This document shows, piece by piece, positions 44,650 to 54,864 of a stretch of 64,000 nt of DNA. Under the pieces are notes generated by a model. That model saw only the letters and a program-made list of their open reading frames with translations. It searched no databases and was not told where the DNA came from. Source of the DNA: Diphasiastrum complanatum. Lineage: Eukaryota > Streptophyta > Lycopodiopsida > Lycopodiales > Lycopodiaceae. The number at the start of each line of letters is the position of its first letter. The stretch's first letter is position 1. The translations under genes were made by a program, and so were the position numbers. The stretch spans positions 3,103,528 through 3,167,527 of the forward strand of contig CM055102.1 of assembly GCA_029204225.1 (NCBI GenBank), in the 5' to 3' direction.

Positions 44650-45145
44650 CTAATCTTTATTTAGTATAATTACATCATCCTTTGCACCATCATCAACAAC
44701 GGGAGGCTGAAGCCTTGCCTTGGCCAGTATGCTTAGGATAATTTCTTGTCTAAATCTGCACACCTGGCTTGATGTGTACTTAGGAAGTGTAAACTGCAAG
44801 ATAGAACATTCATGTATTAGTACTGGCTAAAAACATCAACAAAATAGAAAAATAATCATGATTCCAAAAATAAGAATAAACAAAGTTAATTACCTTAGAA
44901 ATATGAACATCTTCTTGAAGGATGAACCACTCAAAAATTAACTTTGCATTATATAATGTGTACCACCCACAGCTGAATGAATCATTTTGCTGGAGTGACT
45001 GCAAAAAAATTTAGCACACAAGAAATCAATTAAGAAACAAGATGAATTTAAATGAAACAAATACATTAAAATACTGATTTCAAAATGTAAAGATAAAATT
45101 TACCTCTAAACTAACGATCTGCCAGTCCACTGAATGGGGAACATC
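44650..45145 (-). pseudogene. C-terminal exons of a Ulp1/C48-type cysteine protease
   Basis: Minus-strand exons 45145-45104 (start cut), 44998-44894 and 44793-44650 join in phase with GT-AG introns and end in a normal stop at 44650. The middle exon reads SLQQNDSFSCGWYTLYNA, the hallmark of Ulp1/SENP SUMO proteases: the Gln of the oxyanion hole, then Asp-Ser and the nucleophile Cys in CG. The preceding PHSVDWQIVSLE matches the region before it. The catalytic His and Asp and the N-terminus are lost, since an LTR begins at 45146 within the coding exon. Ulp1 domains occur both in host de-SUMOylases and as passengers of MULE and CACTA transposons, and either origin is possible. The stop lies 175 bp from that of the convergent plus-strand gene. 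Confidence 0.65.
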
Positions 45146-46079
45146 TGTTGGAATATATTTACTTAAATGTCTGGCCGAGATCAATTCTAGTTATGCAGTA
45201 GACGACACAGTAGAATGGAGCTCTGGGAATCAACAGAGCGGTTGATCTCTGATACTTACGAATATCAGAGAGCCACCTGCTGTAGTTGCACCTTCTAGAT
45301 CTAGCCGGAGGTGTAATGGCAACCGTAGGGGTTGATGATGAGCCAGCAGAGAAGAATTCTCCTATCCATAGAAGTATATTGAGGGATATCGCACTTGTGC
45401 GTGACGACTAGGATAAGAAAGGGAAGATTCTGAAGCGGTCACAGAGGAGCGATATGATAGTATAGTTCAGATTTCAGCATGAATGAAGGATTCACATCTA
45501 ACTCTAACATCCATTAACCCTAAGCATTAACACTAGATCCATAATGAAGATAACTTACTCAATCTCTCTCTCCCTTTCTCCCTCATAAAAGTATAAAAAC
45601 ATGCAATCCCAATAACAATCAGATCCAACAATCAACAAACACAAATAAAGCATAAGAGATGGAAGAAAAGTGATAGAGAGTGAGGACATTCATAAGTCCA
45701 TTTCACAAGCGAAAATATGCTTTATTGAAATGAAGATATGTACATGTATAGCAAACTCGAGTTGGTCCCTTTTTATAGTAGAGAGGAGGACCCTGGCCTC
45801 TGAATCCTATTGGTCCATTTCTGCCTCCCTAATTATTCAAATTTAAAAAAGAGTGAGAACCATCCAAATTGGAGGGAAACCCAACTTTATTCACTAACTT
45901 GACATTTAGGCCTTGCGACATTAAAATTCCCGCAAAAAGGCCTAAAGTCCTTTTATTGACTTGTAACTAATTAAATACCTATGTGATCATCGGGTTGGAC
46001 TTACACACGCAGGGTGTCAAATTTCTCTCACTTATTAACTAGGGTTAGGGTTGCCTTGGGATCCGCAAACCCTCCAACA
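45146..46079 (-). repeat. Solo LTR, 934 bp, inserted in the Ulp1 exon
   Basis: Perfect 7-bp inverted ends TGTTGGA and TCCAACA. On the minus strand it carries TATAAAAAGG (about 45770) and AATAAAG about 50 bp further on, the usual LTR promoter and poly(A) order. No primer site or coding sequence adjoins it, so it appears to be a solo LTR. A clean 5-bp target duplication is not visible (ACATC on one side, TTATT on the other). Confidence 0.6.
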
Positions 46080-46149
46080 TTATTGCTTAAATGATTTGAG
46101 TGTGCAAGTATTACTACTTGTAGAACTAGACTCTTTTATGAGCCATGTA

Positions 46150-46610
46150 TGATGGTATGAAAACTGACCTTTCTTTGAAGGTATGTGCAGGTACTCACGA
46201 AAGTGCCTGAAAAACCAGAACACGAATAAGAAGCCTGCTAGGCTTAAGGACTGACCTTTCTTTGAAGGTATGTGCAGGTACTCATGAAAGTGCCTGAAGG
46301 ACAAGAATCAAAACAAGAAGCTTTCTAAGCTTAATACAATTAACAAAGAAGGCTCAGAGGAGTCTAGAAAGAAGGCTTATGATAAGTCTATAATGAAGGC
46401 TCAGAGGAGTCTATAGGAAAGGCTTATTTCTAAGTCTATAATGAAGGCTCAGAGGAGTCTATAAAGATTGGGACAAAACCAAGGGACTCATCACCCTATT
46501 GCCTCTTTTCCACCATGATTGAGGATGGGCAACCTCTAGAAAAAAGTGCCAATGACCATGATTGAGGATGGGCAATCTCTAGAAAAAAGTGCCAATGAAT
46601 TAATGACTAT
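46150..46610. repeat. Cluster of three short tandem repeats
   Basis: Three unrelated tandem arrays follow one another: a unit of about 90 bp twice (46159 and 46249, CTGACCTTTCTTTGAAGGTA); a unit of about 50 bp three times (46345-46465, GAAGGCTCAGAGGAGTCTA); and a 46-bp unit twice (46509-46601, ATGATTGAGGATGGGCAA). The 74-codon minus frame here is a by-product of the first array. Confidence 0.8.
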
Positions 46611-46922
46611 TATGCAAAATAAGATGGGCATATACTTTGGCTTTTTCCCTAGGAAGTTTGCACTTGGGGTGAATTCCCAAGTTGTGACACTAAAAATCTA
46701 TATGTAATAAGAAGTGAAGTTTAAGCCTTGTGCCACCTACCTCCACCTACCTTGCCACATGGCTTCTACGATATTTTACACCTAGAATGGGGTGCCCTCT
46801 TACACTCTTACTTCACCATCCAACTCATCCTAGCAACTCCTACAAACTTGTACACCTCACCCTTTCACTCCCACAAAGTTATACACCTCACCCATGTACT
46901 CCACTTCATCTTTAGTCAAATT

Positions 46923-47040
46923 GGGCAAGTTTGAAAGCTTGATAGAGAGCCAACAACAATACTTTCTGATTGTGAACGATCAGCTTGATGAAAGCGTAGG
47001 AAGCGTCATGTAATAACACTCAACTTCTTCACAATTCACC
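46923..47040 (-). repeat. 3' LTR fragment of the 47-49.7 kb copia element
   Basis: About 115 bp nearly identical to 49610-49729 (AAGCTTGATAGAGAGC, ACTTTCTGA, GCGTAGGAAGCGTC, TTCACAATTCAC). Its position beyond the integrase end makes it the start of the 3' LTR; the rest of that LTR is gone. Confidence 0.65.
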
Positions 47041-47086
47041 TTTAGTAGGAAAACTGTTCTGAATATAGGTTGTTGTTGAAACAGCT

Positions 47087-48963
47087 TCAGCCCAGATGGA
47101 CTTCAGAAGTGTTGCATGTGATAACATTGCACTTTGCCGATTCGACTAAGGTTCTGTTCTTTCTCTCAGTAAGACCATTTGACTGAGGCGAATAGGAGCT
47201 AATGTATTGTTGCTCTATGTCGTTGTTAAGGTAGTACTCCTTGAATTCGGTGGAGATGTATTCTCCCCCGTTATTTGACCTCAATGCTTTGATTCGTTTA
47301 CCAGTCTGATTTTCTGCATGCTCTTTGAATTGTCTGAACATGATGAAAGCCTATGATTTCAGTTTAATGAAATAAATAGCTGTTCTTCTGGAGAATTTGT
47401 CAATAAAAGTAATGAAATACATTTCATCTAGTAATGATGGAGTTTGCATAGGTCCACATATATTTGTATGAACAACATCTAACAGACCTTTTGTTGCATG
47501 CCTATGACTCGATCTGAAAGGAATCCTAGTCTGCTTTCCAAAGATGCAGCTATGACAGACATGGAGATCGACTTTATCAGAAGGATAGTTGAGATCAAGA
47601 GCCATGGATTGTCTAGACATGTTCGAAACAGATGCATAATTCAAGTATCCTAAGCGATGATGCCATAGTAATGCCTTATTGACAAGACTAGAGATTTTCA
47701 AGGCTTGACTAGAATCAGAATAACAATGTGCCAATCTATATAAGTATCTATGCCTCTTGTTGAGTGCAATGATCTTATTACTCCTATCGATACTTCTACA
47801 TTGATCAGACTCAAACTCCACCTTATGACCTAAATCTATAATTCTAGTTACTGATAACAGATTTGTAGAGAGTTTAGGAGCATACAAGACTTTGACAGTA
47901 GTTTGAATTGATCATACTGGAATCTCAATCTTATAGTACCTTCATCCTCAATAGTGTGAGTACTATTGTCACCAAGATGAACAAATTTCTCTGTGTTGTA
48001 AGGCATGTAGGAGTTGAAAATCTCACATTGATTGGTCATGTGTTGAGTTGCTCCAAAATCAAGAAACCATGAATCATCCAAAAATGTGCTTTGGTCTTTG
48101 ACCATAAACTCGCCTTCATCCACTTCAACCTGGGGAGATGATGAAACTATGTTTGCTTGCTGATCAGCTTGCTTGGCTGAATTCTTCGCTTGGAGAATCC
48201 GACAATCCTTGATCTCATGGTTATTGCGCTTGCAATACCTGCAAAACATCTTCTTTTTTTACTGTGGATTTGATGATTGTCCTTGACTTTGAGTCGGCTT
48301 CTGATTTGTTGCAGCCTTCTTGGAGCTTTTCTGCTTCTGTCACTTAGAGCCTTTGTTGACATATAGAGCCTGAGAGGAGGAAGTAGACAAAGTGTCTTAA
48401 CTTCTTCTATTGTCTTCTTGCAGCAACATAGTGATAACTCTGGTAAGAGTTAAATCTGAGTGTGTCGTGATGATCATCACCCAGTTCTCATATGTAGAGG
48501 GCAGGCTCGAAAGCAATGTCATTATTGCATCTTGATGGTCTACAACTGATCCGACAGCGGCCATCTGTTGCAAGAAATTCTTAAATTGATTAATATGATT
48601 ATGAAGAGAATCACCATTTGACATTTTGAGTGTGAGCTCAGGATGTCCCAATAGTGAGCTCTCACGTCTCTCACATCATATAGTGAGCTCAGGATGTCCC
48701 AGTTTTTTTTTGAACTTTTAGCTTCAGCTATGTGGCCAATTTGAGTATCTGATATATTGAGGATAATAAGCGCAAAGCTTTACCATCCTTCGATTTCCAT
48801 TTTGGGTCTTCTGTGTCGTCTTCAGGTTTCACTTCGATATCTGTAACAACATCTTATAACTCGTTGGCAATTAGCAAGGTCTTCATCTTAAATTTCCACA
48901 AATGAGAATTGGATTCATTCAGCTTGTCTGCAATAAGACCAACTTTTCTTTGAGAATCCATTA
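47087..48963 (-). mobile_element. Ty1/copia gag-protease-integrase remnant (minus strand), RT deleted
   Basis: In minus-strand order: gag start at 48963 (the MDSQRKVGLIADKL type), gag core (LTLKMSNGDSLHNHINQFKN, LLSSLPSTYENW, to 48397), CCHC zinc knuckle (CRYCKRNNHEIKDC, about 48245), protease with the catalytic DSG changed to DFG (WFLDFGATQHMT, about 48070), GAG-pre-integrase block (ALLWHHRLGYLN and CHSCIFGKQ), and integrase (DVVHTNICGPM; RSNNGGEYIS; SPQSNGLTERKNRT). After ERKNRTLVESAK the coding ends at 47087. The 3' LTR fragment follows within about 50 bp, so reverse transcriptase and RNase H have been deleted. Several frame breaks (near 48900, 48390, 47890, 47345) confirm that it is dead. 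Confidence 0.88.
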
Positions 48964-49156
48964 GGAACTTAGTCTGTCAATGGTATCGATGACGCTAAGA
49001 TGTAGTGATGCCAACAACAAGAAATCAATTCTCTGATACTGAAAGGATGAAAGGAGCTGAAGAATATGATATCAATTTGATATCGCAAAAGATATCAAGT
49101 ATTAGAGCTTTTCGCTTTGATATCAAATAGTATTAGGCCTTGAAGAAGAATCAACG

Positions 49157-49168
49157 CTTTGATACCAT
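49157..49168 (-). other. Primer-binding site of the copia element
   Basis: Minus strand reads TGGTATCAAAGC and directly abuts the LTR edge TGTCGG at 49169. Confidence 0.7.
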
Positions 49169-49730
49169 GTCGGAAATAAGTAGATAATGGAATGCGAAAA
49201 CTTCCTACTTCCAATGCATGACTATACCTATCAAAAATTGAACAAAACAGTAGTGATGGAAATCACGTTCAATCTTTAGCAACTAACTTTCGCTAGATAC
49301 TAAGTAATTACGTAGCCAAATATAAAGTATTGAATTTTCAAACAATTTCTATCAGTTACAAAAGCAATCAGAGATGCATGCATTCTTACATATACTGAAC
49401 GCAGTAAAAGATAGTATTATTCAGAAAAACAAGATCAGATGCTAATGAGTGCAAGACAATAGCGGATAGAAGCCGCACACTCTACAGTTGTCTCTGAGTA
49501 ACTAAGAATAAGTTTGATAATAAGCAGCTCTGCTGATAAGCAGTAGCACAATAGCACCTCTAAAATAAATCTCTAAAAGACTGAGCTAGAATGCTCAAGA
49601 GAGTTCAAGCTTGAAAGCTTGATAGAGAGCTAACCGCAATACTTTCTGACTGTGAACGATTTGCTTGATCAAAGCGTAGGAAGCGTCGTGTAATAACACT
49701 AAACTCCTTCACAATTCACAATGTTGATTC
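49169..49730 (-). repeat. 5' LTR of the copia element (minus orientation)
   Basis: Begins TGTCGGAAATAAG next to the primer site and extends to about 49730, where similarity to the 3' LTR fragment (46923-47040) ends. About 560 bp. Confidence 0.6.
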
Positions 49731-49781
49731 GTTAATTAATGAGATGTATGAACATTTGATTTGTACTAAGTAATTAGGTCA

Positions 49782-50702
49782 TCAAATGCGATTGCCAGTT
49801 GGCTGGTGTCTGCTGGCATTCATCCAGTTCCTTCTCAGAAATTGATTGCTGATAAGCAGTGAAAATTGACATAGCCTCTTGTGCCACATAATATCTGTTG
49901 ATTTTTGAGTTTGATTAGCTTGTTCAATTCGAGTTAGAATGTTCAAGTGATACAAATTTCCTTCTCTGTTGCCTTTAGCAACTAGGTTATCAGAATCTTC
50001 ATTGAACAATTTACAAGAGTTTCTTGTGAAGGTTACTGACATTCATGTCTCGACTAATCTTTGCTACGGATAAAAGATCTTTATCAAGAGTAGGGACATA
50101 GAGAACTTCCTCCAGTTTCTTGTCACCCTCATTCGTGTCTAACCATAGTACACTAGTTCCATCAACTACATGCTTAGAACCATCTCCAAGTATAATGAAT
50201 CTCAAATAATTCGTCTTCTTGTACTCAGATAAAATTTGTTTCGAGGAAACAAAATGTGAGGTGGCTCCCGAATCAAGTACTACTTCCCAAATTTTTGAAT
50301 CTGATGAACAACATAGATTAGCACAAACATATGCTGCTGAGTTTCTTGTCATCCTATCTTCTGCTACTCTGGAGCATTCTGCTTTGTCTTCGACATAATT
50401 TGAATATGAACACTTTGATTTTGCTCCTTTTTGTTTTTGGGATTTTGATAATAGTCTACTGCTGCATGACCCCATTTATGACAATGAATGCAATCAATTT
50501 TTGGATTTAACCAACACTTGTCTTCTATATGACCTGATCTTTGGCATTTGTTGCAAATTTTCCTATCACCAGAATTTTTCTGTTGTTTTCCAGATTGTTG
50601 ATCATTTGTCTTGGATTCATTTCCATTCTTTTTAGACGACTCCCTCTTAAACTTAGACTTCGTTGAAGATTTATTCTTCTGTATTGCCTTTTGAATTGTC
50701 AT
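49782..50702 (-). mobile_element. Second copia family: zinc knuckles, protease, GAG-pre-integrase (minus strand)
   Basis: A Lys/Ser-rich gag tail leads to CNKCQRSGHIEDKC (intact CCHC knuckle) and then CIHCHKWGHAAVDYY, a second knuckle whose last Cys is Tyr. The protease follows in another frame (VVLDSGATSHFVSSKQIL, intact DSG) with the block EEVLYVPTLDKDLLSVAKI, and then GAG-pre-integrase (GNLYHLNIL, IMWHKRLCQFS) to 49782, where coding is lost. It differs clearly from the family at 47-49 and 51 kb. Confidence 0.85.
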
Positions 50703-51380
50703 AGTCGAATCTTTTGCCAGTAACGTTCGAGTTGTGTGGAATGACCTGGGTAGGGCTCAAAGAAAATAGCTAAGCTATTTTTCCTTTGAGATTGCAATAC
50801 CTTCACCTTCAATAGTGTGAGTACTATTGTCACCAAGACGAACAACTTTTTCTTCGTGTTGTAAGGAGTGTAGGAGTTGAAGATCTCACGTTGATTGGTC
50901 ATATGTTGAGTTGCTCCAGAATCCAGAAACCATGAATCATCCAAAAATGCGCTTTGATCTTTGACCATGAATGTGCCTTCGTCCACTTCGACCTAGGGAG
51001 ATGATGAAACTGCGTTTGCTTGTTGATCAGGTTGCTTGGCTGCATTTTTCGCTTGGAGAATTTGGCAATTCTTGATCTTATGGTTATTGCGCTTGCAATA
51101 TTTGCAAAACATCTTCTTCTTCGATTGTGGATTCAATGATTGTTCTTGACCTTGAGTCGGCTTCTGATTCGTTGCAGCCTTCTTGGAGCTTTGCTGCTTC
51201 TGTTGCTTCGAGCCTTTGTTGACATATAGAGCCTGAGAGGAAGAAGTAGACGGAGTGTCTTGACTTCTTCGATTATCTTCTTGCAGCAACATAGTGATAA
51301 CTCTAGTAAGAGTTAAATTTGAGAGTGTCGATATGATCATCACCTAGTTCTCATATGTAGAGGGCAAGCTTGAAAGCAAT
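50703..51380 (-). mobile_element. Copia gag-protease fragment joined to the second copia family
   Basis: Close relative of the 47-49 kb element: gag end (TRVITMLLQEDNRRSQDTPS), linker ALYVNKGSKQQ, zinc knuckle CKYCKRNNHKIKNC (about 51110) and protease WFLDSGATQHMT (about 50925). Here the catalytic DSG is intact, in contrast to the DFG of the other copy. Protease coding breaks off at about 50700, exactly where the unrelated copia family starts, so a deletion or recombination has joined two elements in the same orientation. Confidence 0.85.
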
Positions 51381-51403
51381 GTCATAAACATTGTGCACTT
51401 CGG

Positions 51404-52084
51404 ATGCCCGGTGGAGATAGTCAGCGATCACAAAAGCATTTTGTCAATGAGACCATCAAAGTCCCATTGGAGGAATTCTTCGTGATCCATAGATTCAGCA
51501 CACCTTATTATCCTCAGGGTAATGGACAGGCAGAATCATCCAATAAGATCTTCTGTAGCATAATCACGAAAACAGTTGAAGCTAGCAGATCTAATTGGTA
51601 GCACAAGTTACATGCTACTCTGTGGGCATTCAGAACAGCTTACAAGGGAATCACTGATCGCACACCATTTCAGGTGGTCTATGGTCAGGATGTAGTAATG
51701 CCAGTAGAATTTTTGGTACCATCATTAAGGATTGCCACAACGCAACGCCTTGATGAATCCAAATCTCTACAATTGCGCCATGAAGTACTGCATAAACTCT
51801 TTGAAAAGCGCTTACTAGTTGTACATGCATTGGCAGCTGAGAAAGAATGACGCAAGGCATGACATGATCGCCGGTTGCACAAGAAAGATCTTTCATCTAG
51901 AGATCTGGTCCTCATGTACAAAACAAAGACGATCAAAGAAAAGTTGAAGTTCACACGCGAAGGCCCATTCCAAATAAAAGATATACTCATCCATGGAGCC
52001 ATGAACCTCGAGAAGTTAGATGGGACGCCATTCGATACGCCCATCAATGGTAGCCGATTGCACAAGTATTGGCCACCACAATGA
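51404..52084 (+). mobile_element. Ty3/gypsy integrase C-terminal part
   Basis: Integrase core end (STPYYPQGNGQAESSNKIF with the catalytic Glu, then WHKLHATLWAFRTAYKG and TPFQVVYGQDVVMPVEF) runs through two stops near 51850 to the gypsy C-terminal block (DLVLMYKT, GPFQIKDILIHGAMNLEKLD), ending LHKYWPPQ at 52084. There is no chromodomain, unlike the gypsy copy at 5.7-8.1 kb, so this is another lineage. The left edge abuts reversed copia gag; 300 bp of non-coding DNA separates it from the LTR at 52385. Confidence 0.85.
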
Positions 52085-52384
52085 AGCAGATCGAGGATGG
52101 TGATGAGAAGTCACAAGTAGAACATGTTTAAAGTCATTACAGCCAGATCTAGAGAAATCTAGTCGGATCAAGCCAGATCCATCAAGATCCAGCAAGATTT
52201 GATAAGAATCGACAGCATGCGACAACATCCAAGTGAGATCTAGATCCAAATAGGATCAACAGGGAAGCAGGTCATCAGATTGCATCAATCGGCCTCGATT
52301 CTTGCAAATTAGAGACATTGATCTCAAGAAAACGTAGCGTAAAGGCAAATTTCACTTAAACTGATGGATCAGCTATCTAATGTC

Positions 52385-52846
52385 AGTTAGAAATCAGAGT
52401 TAATTTGATATTCATTTTATGTAAGCTCTAAATGTGATGATGTAATTACTGTACAGTTTATTTGGTTTACTGTATATGGTTGTGATCAGGACGTGACCCG
52501 TTAGGATATGTTGATCGGGTACTGATCCCGTAGCGGGCTACTTGGGTTAGCTGAGTAGCCACACGTAGGAAAAATTCGCATGTACAGAGTTATATACAAT
52601 ACTTGCTATACTCAGGGGCATGTCCTGAGTTTGTCGGTCAAATTTGGCCATATTGGGTCCGACCTTAGTTTGACAGGTGGTAGGCCAATTTTAGGACACC
52701 TGCCTTTTCATGCAGTTTGTGAATACTCTATATGTACAATGTTTCTTTGTAATCTGATAACTTTTGTTGTGCCATCTACGAGAGCTTGTGAGGAGTGGCT
52801 ATGGTGATTGTGTGATGTGATCTGCATACTGCACTAGATCCTAATA
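52385..52846 (+). repeat. LTR, copy 2 (plus orientation)
   Basis: About 462 bp, the opposite-strand counterpart of 5303-5747. It lies after a gypsy integrase end, as a 3' LTR would, and before a primer site, as a 5' LTR would. Confidence 0.8.
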
Positions 52847-52857
52847 GAATTTCAACT

Positions 52858-52869
52858 TGGTATCAGAGC
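52858..52869 (+). other. Primer-binding site after LTR copy 2
   Basis: TGGTATCAGAGC, 11 bp after the LTR end, with the same spacing as in copy 1. Confidence 0.75.
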
Positions 52870-54090
52870 GACAGGGATGTGCAGGTATGCACGATCCGGT
52901 GGAGCTATGGGATAGCGTCTTTCACCAGGAGAAATAGCACTCAGAGCATCTCAGGAGAGAGGACTCCATACGGGGTATCGACAGTCCGGATGGTAGGAGA
53001 CAGCAAAGTTCCTTCGATCGGATCTTCGGGGAAGATCAGAACGATCGTCGTAGGTGGATTCCGGGAGAATTCACGGAGAAACTTGTAGTTTTGGTGGTTT
53101 CAGGGAAATCATCGATGTTGGCTACGTTATTCACTGTGTGGACAGCCGTTTGGAGCAACGGGGCTTGCATGGCTATGCAAAGAGCAGTGACAGAGAGCCA
53201 TAGAAATTTACAGGTGCAGATTGGGTGGAAATCTGAGAAAATTGCAGAATTTTCAGATTCTATGAGCTATTGAAGACTTTCTCAGAAAAGCGGATCGTTA
53301 GCGGACAATTGGACACCAATCGAATAGTTGTAAATTTGATCACTGAGCTAGAGGAAGGGCGACCTCAGTCAGATGATGAGCTGCAAGAGAAACCACAAAG
53401 AAATGTGGAGAAATGGCCTATAATGCTGTTGTTTCTTACAGCTAGGGTTTTCATAAAGAAAACTGAAGATCTCTCTCTATATAGAAGGTTTTTTTCGTCC
53501 TATAACGAGCTGAAGGTAGGCGCCCTATCCATGCGAATCTGGTTGCAAACAGCCGTGGGCGGCCGTGGAACATTGGAAGAGTTGGAATGATCTGAACCTG
53601 GCAGCCATCGTTGGAAGAAGCCATAGCTAGGAAGCTTGAGGAGGAGAGAGAAGGATTGACGCGAGGAGGGTCACGCGCGGCCAAAGCAGGAACTCACATA
53701 GCGTGTTGAAGTGTGTAGCGGTCGGTGGAGTCAAGATCAACGTGTGTGGAAGTTCGTAGCCATCCAATCGAAAGGATCAAGCATTGACAGTGGAGATCAA
53801 GTGCTCAAGGACGAGTGTAGGCCGCAGGATCTATGAAAGCCGTTGGATGCATGTGAAAAGGGCTTGAAGGGCCATATGCATGGCAACTTCATTAAAAATT
53901 TTCAGACTGAAATGCTGAAAGGGATCCGAAGGGCAGAAAATGCTCTTTCTTCATTAAAAATTTTCAAAATGAAAATCCAGTTCATTTTTGCAAGGAAAAT
54001 GGTTTTGGCGACTTGACTTGTCATTTCATGTTGGTTGGGTGGTTTTGCTCCACATGTGTCCTTTTGGTTGCATGCGACAAGGTCTTGAAA
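52870..54090 (+). mobile_element. Leader/interior of LTR element, copy 2
   Basis: Shares with the reversed interior at 3950-5279 the block after the primer site (CTIRWSYGIASFTR, SGERTPY, KVPSIG) and dispersed later stretches. The frame is broken after about 70 codons (53088). The distal part holds two TTCATTAAAAATTTTCA motifs at about 53888 and 53951. No gag core or pol is recognisable. Confidence 0.55.
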
Positions 54091-54099
54091 GATCTTCAC

Positions 54100-54864
54100 T
54101 TGGCGATCGTAATAGCTAGCAATTAAGATTTTGTCTTCTAGAAAAGCTCCTAAATCTATAGTTTTTGCTTGTAGTTTAGTAAAAGTTTGGGTTATTTTTC
54201 ATTGACCAAAAATGTTTATTTATGGTGTTTTTGACCTAAAACTTTTGTAAGAGCTTTCCAAAATATGCTGAGAAATAGATTCTACCTGTTGTAATTGGAC
54301 ATTTGAGTGCATATTTAAATCAAAACTGGTTTGTCAGTATTATTGTTGCTTAATTTTGGATGTTGTTCATAATGTACTCCGAGTCATTCTTACCTTCAGC
54401 AAATGAAAGATACATTTAGTTGTAATATAGTCAAGATGTGTCGGTGTAATATCACTTTCAAGATACAACATTTGCTCAAAAACGATTCAAATCATGTGGT
54501 CGATGCAAAATATGATCGTTGTCACAATCATTATTTTTCGCTATGAAAAACGCAAGTGTTACCCTTAATGAACCGCAATAACTCAGTTTTGGAATGCAAA
54601 TAGATCCCTGATTATTGCAGGATTATTGCTTACAGAGATTAACTGATCCTTTTCTACTCTCTACAACAAAATATGGATTGACCCATTAGCTATAATAATA
54701 ACAATGATGTTGGAAGTCTCAGCAGTTTGTGAATATGTTGATTGCCACTTCCCAGCAGTAGAACTATTTGTGAGGTGTTAAGTGCCAACCAAAAGGCACC
54801 TTTTGTTGGGCAGCAGTTCCACCATTTGCTGCAGGGCTTGAATTCTCAGAATAGAACATATGAA
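54100..54864. other. Intergenic DNA and 3' UTR of the ABCC gene
   Basis: AT-rich, no repeat family or ORF recognised. The ABCC stop is at 54865 on the minus strand. A minus-strand AATAAA near 54216 is one possible poly(A) signal. Confidence 0.4.
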
